NCBI GenBank assembly: GCA_038030265.1
Contig: CM075939.1
Location: 22,053,253 to 22,117,252 of the forward strand
Source of the DNA: Corythucha ciliata
Taxonomy: Eukaryota > Arthropoda > Insecta > Hemiptera > Tingidae
DNA: 64,000 nt
Direction: 5' to 3'
This document shows positions 26,264 through 36,131 of the stretch, in pieces; the stretch's first letter is position 1, and each line of letters begins with the position of its first letter. The notes below the pieces were generated by a model, which was not told where the DNA came from, ran no database searches, and saw only the letters and a program-made list of their open reading frames with translations. Made by a program: the position numbers and the translations under genes.

Positions 26264-26284
26264 TCCGTTTACACTCGTCGCCAA
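26264..26284 (-). promoter_or_regulatory. tRNA primer-binding site of the Gypsy element
   Basis: On the minus strand the first internal bases after the 5' LTR read T then TGGCGACGAGTG. The TGG start is expected for complementarity to a tRNA 3' CCA end. The tRNA species was not determined. Confidence 0.6.
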
Positions 26285-26574
26285 TGTAGTAACTTAGGAA
26301 GTCAATTAAGTCCGTATTGAAACTTCAAATAACACTTTATTTGCTCATAAACAATTAAACACATTTCACTCTTATCTCTCCGCTTTATAGACGAGTTCCA
26401 GAAAAGAAATTGAACAGGCGCATGCGTGACCTGGAGGTTAATTTATTGTTTAAAAAATGCAGGTTATTAACCTCCGATCTCCAGTTTCTCCTTGTTTTAG
26501 AGACGATCCTTGCAATTTGTATTATTGTTTTTGCAAATTTTATTGTGTGTTTAAAGTAATCTGTACGAAAAACC

Positions 26575-27003
26575 ATGCCTCATTGTTGTTTCGGCAACTG
26601 CAACAGTGATTCAAGACCGGGGAGGCCTGGGTACGATGTGTCCGTGAAATTTTATCCGTTCCCTCAACCATGCCTTTTACTGAGAGACAATGTGTTGGAA
26701 TGGGACGAAAACCAGCAAAAAAAACACACGAAACTTTGTGCCAAGTGCCATCTGTGCTGGAGCTGGATGGAAAGATGTAAGAGGAAGGACAATTATTTCA
26801 GCAGTGTGCGCTTTGTTCGTTCTACCACGCGAATATGTTCGAACCATTTAGCCTCACCGCTTCCTAATAAAATGGATTTTAAGAAATACTTCCCGCTGTC
26901 CGGAATCAACATCTTTGAATCTTCAAAATTGAGGTTTGGGAGGCAATATATTAATTACCACGATCAACAGTCGGATCCAATGCCTTCTCCTGGAACCGAA
27001 TGA
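26575..27003 (+). CDS. THAP zinc-finger protein, 142 residues, truncated transposase N-terminus
   Basis: The ATG at 26575 opens MPHCCFGNCNSDSR. C5 and C9, a conserved FYPFP at 26-30, a Trp at 62 or 64 and C88-X2-H91 (ICSNH) match the C2CH THAP DNA-binding domain. The ORF ends shortly after the domain, and no catalytic region follows. THAP domains recognise transposon ends in P-element-type and ISL2EU-type transposases. An isolated THAP protein could bind the ends without cutting, as KP does for P elements. That role is inference. An identical copy lies at 31737-32165. Confidence 0.85.
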   Translation: MPHCCFGNCNSDSRPGRPGYDVSVKFYPFPQPCLLLRDNVLEWDENQQKKHTKLCAKCHLCWSWMERCKRKDNYFSSVRFVRSTTRICSNHLASPLPNKMDFKKYFPLSGINIFESSKLRFGRQYINYHDQQSDPMPSPGTE

Positions 27004-27178
27004 CCAGTTTTACGAGGTCCTCTTTTTTGGCATTGGCCGGGGCTTTCACTCCTCGTACTTCTAAAAATCTTTTCAGGGAAATGATCGAATTTGCCCGGAC
27101 GTCGGAGTATGAGAGCGTTGCACCAGGAACATCGCGGGGATCAAGGGTGATCTTGGAAAAAGGCAACCGGCCTGTCAT
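26951..27178 (-). CDS. SAP-like domain protein, 75 residues, probable N-terminus of the element's second gene
   Basis: The ATG at 27178 opens MTGRLPFSKITLDPRDVPG. Residues about 33-67 (ISLKRFLEVRGVKAPANAK then KEDLVKLVIRFQ) fit the SAP helix-turn-helix DNA-binding motif. In ISL2EU-type elements the second gene encodes a YqaJ-like nuclease, often preceded by SAP or SWIM modules, so this is probably its start. Upstream, minus-strand splice signals frame a leader exon: an acceptor TTTTTTCAG near 27260, a donor GTAAGT near 27240, and an acceptor TTTTAG just before the ATG. The 3' end overlaps the THAP ORF tail. A second copy lies at 32113-32340. Confidence 0.6.
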   Translation of the reverse strand: MTGRLPFSKITLDPRDVPGATLSYSDVRANSIISLKRFLEVRGVKAPANAKKEDLVKLVIRFQEKALDPTVDRGN

Positions 27179-28499
27179 GTTGTGCTAAAATCCAAAGTAA
27201 TGAGTAAGGTCGCGGCACCGCAGTAAAATAAGGACTTACAATTGGAAAAAACGTCTGAACTGAAAAAAAAAACATAACTTAAAAACAACAAGAACAATAA
27301 TAAGAGTAATAACAACAAGAACAATAATAATAACAAAACAATTGGACCAAAAAAAGGAGAATCAGAGGGGACAGATAGCAAAACACGAAGAAATGAGAAC
27401 AAGATTGACATTGACGGGTTAATAACCTGCCTGACAGTAGGTATCACAGTGGTTATCTTGGCTCCATAGCGCATGTATGGAACTCATCTATTGACTCACT
27501 CTCTTATCCCTTATCAATCTTGTTAATCCCTTCTTGATAGTTGATATCCTTTTCCCGCCCGCCAGCCACTACAGTCCGAAAATAAAAATCCTTCGAGATA
27601 TGATTTTTCTAACGATTTTTAAGGCTTTTCAGTGTGCGTGAGGTTTTAGTGCTTCGTATCACATTAAAATCACAAAACTTGTCCAAATTTTTCAGGTCAA
27701 AACAAGCGATTTTGAAGAGAAAAATGACTACTTTTTCTAAGAAAACGTCATTTCTGACGAAAAATCACCAAACAGCTAAGACAACGCTCATGACTATCTG
27801 ACACTTTGAAATGTTTTTCTGAATCACGCGTTGTCCGTACACTCAGATTTAGGGCCGTTTTCAGAAACCTACCTTAACCTTTACATCTCCTTTAAGAGCT
27901 TCAAAACAGATGACATATTTTTATAAACCATCACATTTTTCAAATCTTTTAGTAAACCCTTTTCGGCCCAAGAGAAAAATTGTCAGGAAAATCTTTCATT
28001 CCTATTCTATTTCGAGAGAATAAACATGTTAAACTGACAAATCACACACAATACAAAAATTAAAATTCAGCTACATTTATTTTATGGGCAAAATTTAAAT
28101 TGTGTCATCAGTGACACCTTGGGCTGGAGCTGTATGCCTGAGAAAGGAAAAAGTGGAAACGTATAATACTTCATACGAGAAAAATAAATTACTGAAATTG
28201 CGAAATTAGAGGGTAAATGAAAAAATAATTAAACAGGCAAGAAAAAATTATTCAAAACATACAAAATCGGATTTCCTATTTCAAAAAAGTAACTTCACTT
28301 ATAGTATGGAACTGGAAGAAGCAGTTCCGCCCTTTCTGGAGTCAAAGTTGATCTTTATATTTTTGGCACTCCACGAAAGACTGCTGTTTGAGATACAGAC
28401 GACATATTTTCCCCGCTCTGAAATGACGTGGAGATGGCACAGAGTCGTCAATCACGCAATACACTCTTCACCAAAATGCTTCATCCCGACTACCCGACT

Positions 28500-28511
28500 A
28501 CTACTACTACA

Positions 28512-28548
<37 letters not shown>

Positions 28549-28860
28549 ACTACTACAAACTACTATACTACTAAATACTATTCCTGTTCGTTTTTTTACT
28601 ATTACTAAATTACTATTTGTGATTGAGAAATGGTTCCCTGGATCCGCCACTGGCCATACATGACTTATTACAGGAAATTTAACGAGTTTTCACATGAGAT
28701 CCTTTAAAGTTTTATCGGATGGATAGTTTTTGAGGTATAGGCCGAAATGTGACCATAAACGTTTTTTTTTTTTTTTTTTGCAGCAAATTGTAAATTGTTT
28801 GACGTTATGGCCCTGTCTTATGTTAATCTTTAAATGAAATTTCATGCAATGAGGAAGTAA
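28500..28860. repeat. paralogous block shared with 33600-33970, with CTA microsatellite
   Basis: A (CTA)n tract is followed by AACTACTACAAACTAC, a conserved stretch with GGATCCGCCACTGGCC, and a poly-T tract. The same order occurs at 33600-33970 with several differences. Homology stops at ATGCAAT in both. Confidence 0.85.
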
Positions 28861-29293
28861 CACATTTTCCAAAATCATGCTGTCGTCATAGCTTGGGTAC
28901 CAAAACTCATGAAAACACGATCCGTTCAAATAAAATCAGGCCAGTGGCGAGGCGTCCGGTCATCGATATGATCGATAGATTCGCCGATGACTAGATTTTT
29001 TTTTCGGAAATGAAGGAATATTTGTTGGAAATATTTTTCTTAGAAAAGTCCCTTCTTGGAGAAAAAAAAATGATTTAAACAACGGTAATTTCACTCAACT
29101 GAGTTCATAGGAGAGTTAGGAGGTCTGTTTTTCATCAAATGGGAGAATACTAGAGCGATCTATTGGGTCTTAATAGCGTAACTTTGGAGAATCCAATCTC
29201 CCTCCCTACCATTCCCGTCCACTCATTCATGTCTTCGTCAAGCTCAGTTTCCTTCTCTTTCTCGCGCGTTAGAAAAACAGCTCTACTCATCGC

Positions 29294-29671
29294 TTCTTCG
29301 GTCGAATCCGGTTCCTCTAGGCTCATTGTGCGAACGGTCGTAGTCGGCAACGGCTCCTTTTCAAATATTTTCCTGGCGTTTATTTTATTTTTCATCTCTT
29401 TTCAGCGTTTGAATTTTGTTTCTCTTGAATTTGGCGCAGGTTCTCCAGTTTTAAAAATGGCATTTTACGTAAGATCGTTATTCGTTCCGTTTGTAGAGAC
29501 GAAGCTCCGTATTTTTAAAAGGATCTCTTCGGTCGAATCCGGTTCCTCTCGGCTCATTGTGCGAACGGTCGTAGTCGGCAACGGCTCCTTTTCAAATATT
29601 TTCCTGGCGTTTATTTTATTTTTCATTCTCGCGCAGGTTCTCCAGTTTTTAAAATGGCATTTTACGTAAGA
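29294..29671. repeat. local tandem duplication of ~100-140 bp
   Basis: 29294-29395 and 29526-29627 are almost identical (GGTCGAATCCGGTTCCTCT...), and TTCTCCAGTTTT...CATTTTACGTAAG recurs at 29441 and 29638. The second copy lacks about 37 bases present in the first. The SINE poly(T) begins right after it. Confidence 0.85.
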
Positions 29672-29683
29672 TGTTTTTTTTTT

Positions 29684-29985
29684 TTTTTTTTTTTTTTTTG
29701 TCGGGGGCGCCGGGCTTTGAACCCGGCAGACCCCTAAGCCTCACTTGGGCTCCTACACCATACCCAGATCTAACTGTGCACTTCACACCCGTACTACGCG
29801 GGCGTTTCGGTCGGTGCGCGGTTTGTTGAACGCACACCGCCGGGAACGCCCACACGAAGCCGAGTGTGCCGTGTCACAGCTCGCCGCAGCCTTATAGTGT
29901 AATGGGCAATGGCTGGATTCGAACCCAGGCCCGCTGGGTTGTGAAGCGAGCATTGTATCCATTACACCATCGAGTGCACGCGCCA
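29684..29985 (-). repeat. tRNA-derived SINE with poly(A) tail, minus strand
   Basis: Read on the minus strand: a tRNA-like head with TGGTGTAATGGAT and GGTTCGAATCC, a body with GTGACACGG and CGCGCACCGACCGAAACGCC, a second B-box-like GGGTTCAAAGCCCGG near the end, then a run of about 30 A. A diverged relative is at 44060-44330. Confidence 0.75.
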
Positions 29986-30989
29986 CCACTGAATCAGGCC
30001 CTATATGTTTTTATTAATTTTTAAAACTATTGGGTTGTGGGACCCATTTGAAATAGGCTAGATAGACTGACGACGTAATAATAGCATTCGCGTGACCTCC
30101 ACAATAGCTTCCCACAAATCAAACAATTTAAGAGAATTGATAGGACAAGAAGGGGCAAGACATGATAACAGCCATTATGCGGATTGGTGGGAGGGGTCAC
30201 AACCCCTTAACCACGTCACGAGTCATTGGGGACACAAATCGGAGTGGCTGACATCTAGTGTTATCAGTGAAAAGCTACAGGAAGCATATAAGACATGATA
30301 AATCATTCAGAATGTCGTGATTGTTTGGCTTAAAAGGGCATTCTGTGCGCGATAATATGGTAAGATGATTTTTTATTTTTTTAATTAATGTAAGTATTAC
30401 TCACCGAATAAGCGTATGACCGTTCATAATTGTTAAAACCTATTATTTCTTAATCTTGTTAACTACTCCAACAGCCATTTCTTAGCCCTTCCAGAATAAG
30501 GGCGATTTACCGAGTATTACTCGTTTCCATACTCTATTATTATCCACTGCACGAAATGATTTATTTCAGATGGGCTGGGATATTGTTAATCTGCTTGTGA
30601 TTATCCGCTGCATTGGCGATTTCCAGCGACCATTGATTGAGAGATCTGTTGTTCTCAAAGCGAAACATGTTGAGTGTGACGTTGTTGGAGAAGATGACAA
30701 TTCCCTTGAATTTTTCGCCCAATGCCTTCCAACGTTTATCTGGGAAAGCCAACCTCATTTTCGAATACACAAAATTCATTGTGATAGTGACAAGTGACAG
30801 GCGCAATTAAAAAATGCACGTGCACCTAGGCACGTCAGGAAGTTTTTCTTTCAACTTTATTGTACATAGGTACATTACAGTTGTGCGAGCCAGTTTTAGG
30901 AACATGGAGCACGTAAGACATGAAAGTGCATGATGCCAACTTCATGGATTATTTCGCCCTTTTGAAAGAAAAATTTCCAAGGTGTTAGC
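29986..30989. other. 1 kb without a recognised gene
   Basis: Open frames on both strands at 30561-30806 overlap each other. I recognise neither. No repeat arrays. Confidence 0.5.
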
Positions 30990-31376
30990 TCATTTGTAAA
31001 GAGCAATTTATCGGATATCGCTCCTTCAAAAAAATAAACGGATTTTACCATTGCAAAGCCAAAATTTTGCGGACTATTTGGCTCTTACAGAACCAAATTT
31101 CACGGTTTTTACTCACTCAAAAGGCCAATTACGAAAAATTGACTCCCTAAAAAGCCAATTTTGCGGGACTGGCTCAAGAAATAATCCAATCTAATTGGTT
31201 TGGGCTGTGACAGTCAAAAATGAAATTCTTGGATTTGGGCTGTTTCACAGTTAAAATCTCAAGGATTTGACCCTTACTATAATTTCAACCAAGGTTTAGG
31301 CTAATTGGAGGACTAATATAATTTCGCTCCCTAGAAAAAAAAAACAATCTTTTGGATTGGCTTTGCCAAAACCCAA
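30990..31376. repeat. AATTTCGCGG-type array, Type B
   Basis: Units GCCAATTTTGCGGGACTGGC and AAATTTCACGGTTTTTACTC repeat up to the breakpoint where the duplicated Gypsy fragment begins. Confidence 0.7.
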
Positions 31377-31736
31377 ATTTGGGTCGTTAACATTAAAAAC
31401 GGGTAGTTCACGCGAATCCATTTGTTCCGTTTACACTCGTCGCCAATGTAGTAACTTAGGAAGTCAATTAAGTCCGTATTGAAACTTCAAATAACACTTT
31501 ATTTGCTCATAAACAATTAAACACATTTCACTCTTATCTCTCCGCTTTATAGACGAGTTCCAGAAAAGAAATTGAACAGGCGCATGCGTGACCTGGAGGT
31601 TAATTTATTGTTTAAAAAATGCAGGTTATTAACCTCCGATCTCCAGTTTCTCCTTGTTTTAGAGACGATCCTTGCAATTTGTATTATTGTTTTTGCAAAT
31701 TTTATTGTGTGTTTAAAGTAATCTGTACGAAAAACC

Positions 31737-32165
31737 ATGCCTCATTGTTGTTTCGGCAACTGCAACAGTGATTCAAGACCGGGGAGGCCTGGGTACGATG
31801 TGTCCGTGAAATTTTATCCGTTCCCTCAACCATGCCTTTTACTGAGAGACAATGTGTTGGAATGGGACGAAAACCAGCAAAAAAAACACACGAAACTTTG
31901 TGCCAAGTGCCATCTGTGCTGGAGCTGGATGGAAAGATGTAAGAGGAAGGACAATTATTTCAGCAGTGTGCGCTTTGTTCGTTCTACCACGCGAATATGT
32001 TCGAACCATTTAGCCTCACCGCTTCCTAATAAAATGGATTTTAAGAAATACTTCCCGCTGTCCGGAATCAACATCTTTGAATCTTCAAAATTGAGGTTTG
32101 GGAGGCAATATATTAATTACCACGATCAACAGTCGGATCCAATGCCTTCTCCTGGAACCGAATGA
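31737..32165 (+). CDS. THAP zinc-finger protein, second copy
   Basis: This is residue-for-residue the same 142-codon ORF as at 26575-27003, including the C2CH residues C5, C9, C88 and H91. It was amplified by the segmental duplication, not by transposition, because the surrounding LTR and flank moved with it. Both copies keep the start codon and the leader sequence upstream, so if one is expressed the other probably is too. Confidence 0.85.
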   Translation: MPHCCFGNCNSDSRPGRPGYDVSVKFYPFPQPCLLLRDNVLEWDENQQKKHTKLCAKCHLCWSWMERCKRKDNYFSSVRFVRSTTRICSNHLASPLPNKMDFKKYFPLSGINIFESSKLRFGRQYINYHDQQSDPMPSPGTE

Positions 32166-32340
32166 CCAGTTTTACGAGGTCCTCTTTTTTGGCATTGGCC
32201 GGGGCTTTCACTCCTCGTACTTCTAAAAATCTTTTCAGGGAAATGATCGAATTTGCCCGGACGTCGGAGTATGAGAGCGTTGCACCAGGAACATCGCGGG
32301 GATCAAGGGTGATCTTGGAAAAAGGCAACCGGCCTGTCAT
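32113..32340 (-). CDS. SAP-like protein, second copy
   Basis: This is identical to the ORF at 26951-27178, with the same upstream splice signals. It converges on, and overlaps by about 53 bases, the second THAP ORF. Confidence 0.6.
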   Translation of the reverse strand: MTGRLPFSKITLDPRDVPGATLSYSDVRANSIISLKRFLEVRGVKAPANAKKEDLVKLVIRFQEKALDPTVDRGN

Positions 32341-33299
32341 GTTGTGCTAAAATCCAAAGTAATGAGTAAGGTCGCGGCACCGCAGTAAAATAAGGACTTA
32401 CAATTGGAAAAAACGTCTGAACTGAAAAAAAAAACATAACTTAAAAACAACAAGAACAATAATAAGAGTAATAACAACAAGAACAATAATAATAACAAAA
32501 CAATTGGACCAAAAAAAGGAGAATCAGAGGGGACAGATAGCAAAACACGAAGAAATGAGAACAAGATTGACATTGACGGGTTAATAACCTGCCTGACAGT
32601 AGGTATCACAGTGGTTATCTTGGCTCCATAGCGCATGTATGGAACTCATCTATTGACTCACTCTCTTATCCCTTATCAATCTTGTTAATCCCTTCTTGAT
32701 AGTTGATATCCTTTTCCCGCCCGCCAGCCACTACAGTCCGAAAATAAAAATCCTTCGAGATATGATTTTTCTAACGATTTTTAAGGCTTTTCAGTGTGCG
32801 TGAGGTTTTAGTGCTTCGTATCACATTAAAATCACAAAACTTGTCCAAATTTTTCAGGTCAAAACAAGCGATTTTGAAGAGAAAAATGATTAGGTTCTTT
32901 TTCTAAGAAATCGTCATTTCTGACGAAAAATCACCAAACAGCTAATACAACGCTCATGACTATCTGACACTTTGAAATGTTTTTCTGAATCACGCGTTGT
33001 CCGTACACTCAGATTTAGGGCTGTATTCAGAAACCTACCTTAACCTTTACATCTCCTTTAAGAGCTTCAAAACAGAAGACATACTTATTTTTATAAACCA
33101 TCACATTTTTCAAACCTTTAGTTAAGGCTTTGTAAGGGAGGGTTTCTGAATACGGCCCTGAGTGTGGGCAAACAGGGACTCAATTTATTTGGCACATGTT
33201 GCCAAATATTTGACAATGCGTTTCAATTTCCTGTTAGTCGGTTTCTACGCAATGCTAGAAATTAATTAATATTATAATATATTTGTCCAATACCACTAA

Positions 33300-33344
<45 letters not shown>

Positions 33345-33599
33345 GCTACTACTACTAAGGCACTATAAAACACGAGTACTGCAACACGCAAATCGGCGCC
33401 ATACTTGGTGTCTCATGTGATTATAATTATCACCTGATCTCATTGACAACTAGGATATTTTTATTTATTTCGAACGCGTTTATTTGCTGTTACGATGACA
33501 ATTTTTTCATTCATGATATTGTGTTTACCCTAACCCTAACGACTGAGGGACCAAATATGGCGCTGAAATCCGTGTTGCAGTACCTGTGTTTTAAAGGTT

Positions 33600-33630
33600 C
33601 TCTACTAATACTACTACTACTACTACTACA

Positions 33631-33664
<34 letters not shown>

Positions 33665-33970
33665 TTACTAACTACTACAAACTACTACTACTAAATACTA
33701 TTCCTGTTCGTTTTTTTACTATTACTAAATTACTATTTGTGATTGAGAAATGGTTCCCTGGATCCGCCACTGGCCATACATGACTTATACAGGAAATTTA
33801 ACGAGTTTTCACATGAGATCATTTAAAGTTTTATCGGATGGATAGTTTTTGAGCTATAGGCCGAAATGTGGCCAAAATCGTTTTTTTTTTTGTTTTTTTT
33901 TGCAGCAAATTGTAAATTGTTTGACGTTATGGCCCTGTCTTATGTTAATCTTCAAATGAAATTTCATGCA
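33600..33970. repeat. paralogous block shared with 28500-28860
   Basis: This is the second copy of the block above, with a different length of CTA tract (about 33600-33680). A further CTA tract lies at 33299-33357. Confidence 0.85.
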
Positions 33971-34619
33971 ATTGGTCTGGTAGAAAATTCAATCCGCTTT
34001 CAGATCGTTTTTTACAGAAAAATCTTGGACTACTAGTTCCCGAGCTACTGGCAAAAATGTGCAGAAAAACGTGATTTTCGGGCTGCATTTTTTCGCGTTT
34101 TTTGTCACATAATTGATACCACTGATTTTTCTAGTACGTTTCAATGCTTTTCACTTATGTAAAATTCAATTCTGAAAACTTTGATTTCTTGACATTTTTC
34201 GATTGGAACAGCCGTTTTTAAGTTGCAGCTGCCTTAATCATTTTTATTAATTTTACCAAAAGTGGCTAAAAATGACCATTTAAAAAAAAATCAATACCGG
34301 TGAAACGGCTGGGTCAATTGGCTCAAGATAAATAACGATTCGACGCAGAATTTAATGCTTTTCAAAAAATGAGAAAGTAACATTTTGCGTAGAATGCGTC
34401 ATTAAGGATTTATAAGCAAAAAACTGAAAAAAGTGCCAAAAATTTACAAAATGCATCAAATTTTAGCATGTTGCCGGGGTCGTAACGTTGGGCAAAGTTG
34501 AAATTCGGATTCAGCACACCTGAAAGCATTTAGAACCAGTCAAAAAACTTATAGTCCCGGAGTTTCTTCTGGACTGATAATCCACGAATAAAATTAGAGG
34601 AGACAATCGCTATAATATC

Positions 34620-35340
34620 GTGGCTGAAATTAAAAAAAAAAAAAAAAAACTTGAAAGTGAGTGAAAGCTGTCATTTGTGTACGAGGATTCGCGACTGAAG
34701 TATGGAGAAAAACGCTAATTCGCGTCTAAAATGTAGAAAAGGTGCTATATTCTTTTGTAGTTGAAAAACCACACTTTATTGCTACGTTATAAAATATAAA
34801 TTTCTTGACATTGTTAGTGAGATTGCTTAAATTACGAGGGCTATAGTAGGTAATAAGTGCATAAAGCTGTAGCCGTAGAAGCCTACATTGGCCCACGATT
34901 TTTTTTTTTTTTTTTTCGTAAGGGTAAAAACCCCATTAATTGCGGTTTAAACTGGGCGCCCCGTAGTTTTGAAAGAGCCAAATTAGTTTTTCAAACTAAC
35001 TAAAACTGCGAAAGTCATTTTAGATGGAGCTATACAACCTTGAAGCGCGGTGTTTGATGAAGCGTAAACGTAAAATCCCCAAATTAAGGTTTTGAACAAG
35101 CGAAATTGCGACTTATGAAAGTGCTAATCTCACGAAATTTAATTTTTGTAAGAGCAAACCCGCGAAATTTGGTTTTGAAAGAAGAGTGAAATTGGATTTT
35201 GAAATAGCCGTATTGCAAAACTTTTGTTTTTTGAAACAGCTAAACGCACATGGTTGGTTTTTGAATCAGATAATGAGTCAAAAGATGTGGTTTTTCGGAC
35301 GAATGCTCTGGATTTAAGGGCTGAATTTAAAACAAGTAGT
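34620..35340. repeat. AATTTCGCGG-type array, mostly antisense
   Basis: Units such as AACGCTAATTCGCGTCTAAA and GCGAAATTTGGTTTTGAAAG occur in degenerate form, merging into the 24-bp tandem repeat. Confidence 0.6.
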
Positions 35341-35407
35341 GTGAGACAGAGACGTAGAAGTAGTGTTAGATAGAGACGTAGAAGTAGTGTGAGACAGAGA
35401 CGTAGTA
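35336..35407. repeat. 24-bp tandem repeat, three copies
   Basis: The unit GTAGTGTGAGACAGAGACGT then AGAA is repeated three times with few substitutions. Confidence 0.85.
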
Positions 35408-35971
35408 GAGTTCAGGTTTTCGTTGGTGGGGGGGGGGGGGCAATGAGCAAAATTCCTGATAAGTGTTGAAGAGGGGGAAGGGGGTAATTATTGCAATGCA
35501 ATTTCGCTGCACGTAGTTAAAGGCCCGTTTTCCGGGGCCACTCGAATTTTCCTGTGGGCGGCAGCTACGTTTTCATCAGCGCAGAAGTCCTAGGAAAAGC
35601 CTCGACGCAGGCGGACCTCGCTGGCCCACGGTAGAGAGGAGAAATAATGCCGAAACCCAATGACAAGACGAAACGGTCAGTTTTGGTGACTTTGCGAGGG
35701 GGTGGACGCCTCCTTATGAGCTATTTGGCCTTGACTGCCTGCAGTTGTCAATGTCAATTCAGCATGGTCAGAGGAACTCTAAACTAGCAATCGGCATACA
35801 GCTCAAATAGAAACATTTCGAAGAACGGTCCAAAACGCTCATTTTTATCCACTTTGAGGGGGCTGTCGCCCCTTTAGGGACGTTCGCTCCATTCTCCTAG
35901 TTCCGGTCATTCGAGAAGAATAAACGAGATTTGTTTTTCCTGTCAATTAAATAGTGTTTGTAGGTAGGACT

Positions 35972-36131
35972 ATTCGCCTTGATCATAATTCAGGCAGCTC
36001 TGTAGTTGGCCATTTAGGAAAACAGTTGTTATGGGTGATTTCCATTAGAAATTAGTAGAAGACTGCCCACATGAGCTATAGTTCCCAAAGTGGTCAACGT
36101 CAGCGCTGCCCGAATTATGAAATAGGCGAAT
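35972..36131. mobile_element. 160-bp MITE, second copy of the 18250-18402 family
   Basis: It has the same ends (ATTCGCC...GGCGAAT), and its interior (GTTGGCCATTT, AACAGTTGTTATGGGTGATT) is the reverse complement of the first copy's interior. Confidence 0.7.

Larger units (their letters stand above)
26389..27489. mobile_element. ISL2EU-like DNA transposon derivative nested in the Gypsy LTR
   Basis: The 1,101-bp insert has imperfect 12-bp terminal inverted repeats (AGACGAGTTCCA against AGATGAGTTCCA) and is flanked by AT on each side. The uninterrupted LTR confirms AT as the target duplication (TAT is formally possible). A 2-bp AT duplication with THAP-containing transposase and a second nuclease gene is known for ISL2EU elements of the PIF/Harbinger-ISL2EU-Spy group. 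Here only the starts of two genes remain, facing each other: THAP on + and a SAP-like protein on minus. No DDE or YqaJ catalytic domain is present, so it would need enzymes in trans. Confidence 0.75.
21853..27573 (-). mobile_element. Ty3/Gypsy LTR retrotransposon, degraded, with 5-bp target duplication
   Basis: The element is flanked by direct LTRs that start TGTAG and end CTACA, and by GTCCG on both sides (21848-21852 and 27574-27578), a 5-bp target duplication. Coding is on the minus strand in the order gag, protease, RT, RNase H, integrase, which is Ty3/Gypsy order. No envelope gene is visible. The gag to RT part is broken by several frame changes, while RNase H-integrase is open. The right LTR (5' in element sense) carries a later DNA-transposon insertion. 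It is probably not autonomous now. Confidence 0.93.
26285..27573 (-). repeat. Gypsy LTR interrupted by a 1.1-kb DNA transposon (5' LTR in element sense)
   Basis: Bases 26285-26388 and 27490-27573 match the left LTR in order. Between them lies the insertion at 26389-27489. The left LTR lacks it, so it arrived after the retrotransposon integrated. Confidence 0.93.
31551..32651. mobile_element. second copy of the nested ISL2EU-like derivative
   Basis: It has the same inverted ends, AT duplications and both ORFs as 26389-27489. The proteins of all four shared ORFs are identical between copies. Confidence 0.8.
31447..32735 (-). repeat. second copy of the interrupted Gypsy LTR
   Basis: It has the same two LTR halves around the nested insert as 26285-27573, followed by GTCCG. 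Gypsy internal sequence is present for only about 70 bases on its left, so this is a duplicated fragment, not a separate integration. Confidence 0.9.
31376..33120. repeat. segmental duplicate of 26214-27955, offset +5,162
   Basis: It begins in the 5' internal part of the Gypsy element (ATTTGGGTCGTTAAC), continues through primer-binding site, interrupted LTR and nested transposon, then the same GTCCG and unique flank. From the start to about 32889 I find almost no differences from the first copy. Beyond that point, substitutions and small indels appear. A second paralogous block follows at 28500-28860 and 33600-33970. Confidence 0.9.

Noticed and set aside
28306..28608. ORFs ending in long Leu/Tyr/Thr runs (also 33443-33694, 27175-27474)
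   Set aside because: They are translations of CTA or TTG/TTA microsatellites. The 27175-27474 frame crosses leader introns of the SAP-like gene.
29880..29985. Functional tRNA-Val gene
   Set aside because: Boxes are good, but the anticodon loop is 11 bases and the acceptor stem does not close. It is the SINE head.
30561..30806. Overlapping sense/antisense ORFs of ~80 codons
   Set aside because: Neither translation is recognisable, and both frames open over the same bases suggests chance.
33523..33540. TTACCCTAACCCTAACG, telomere-like
   Set aside because: Only about two units. Interstitial chance match, no array.
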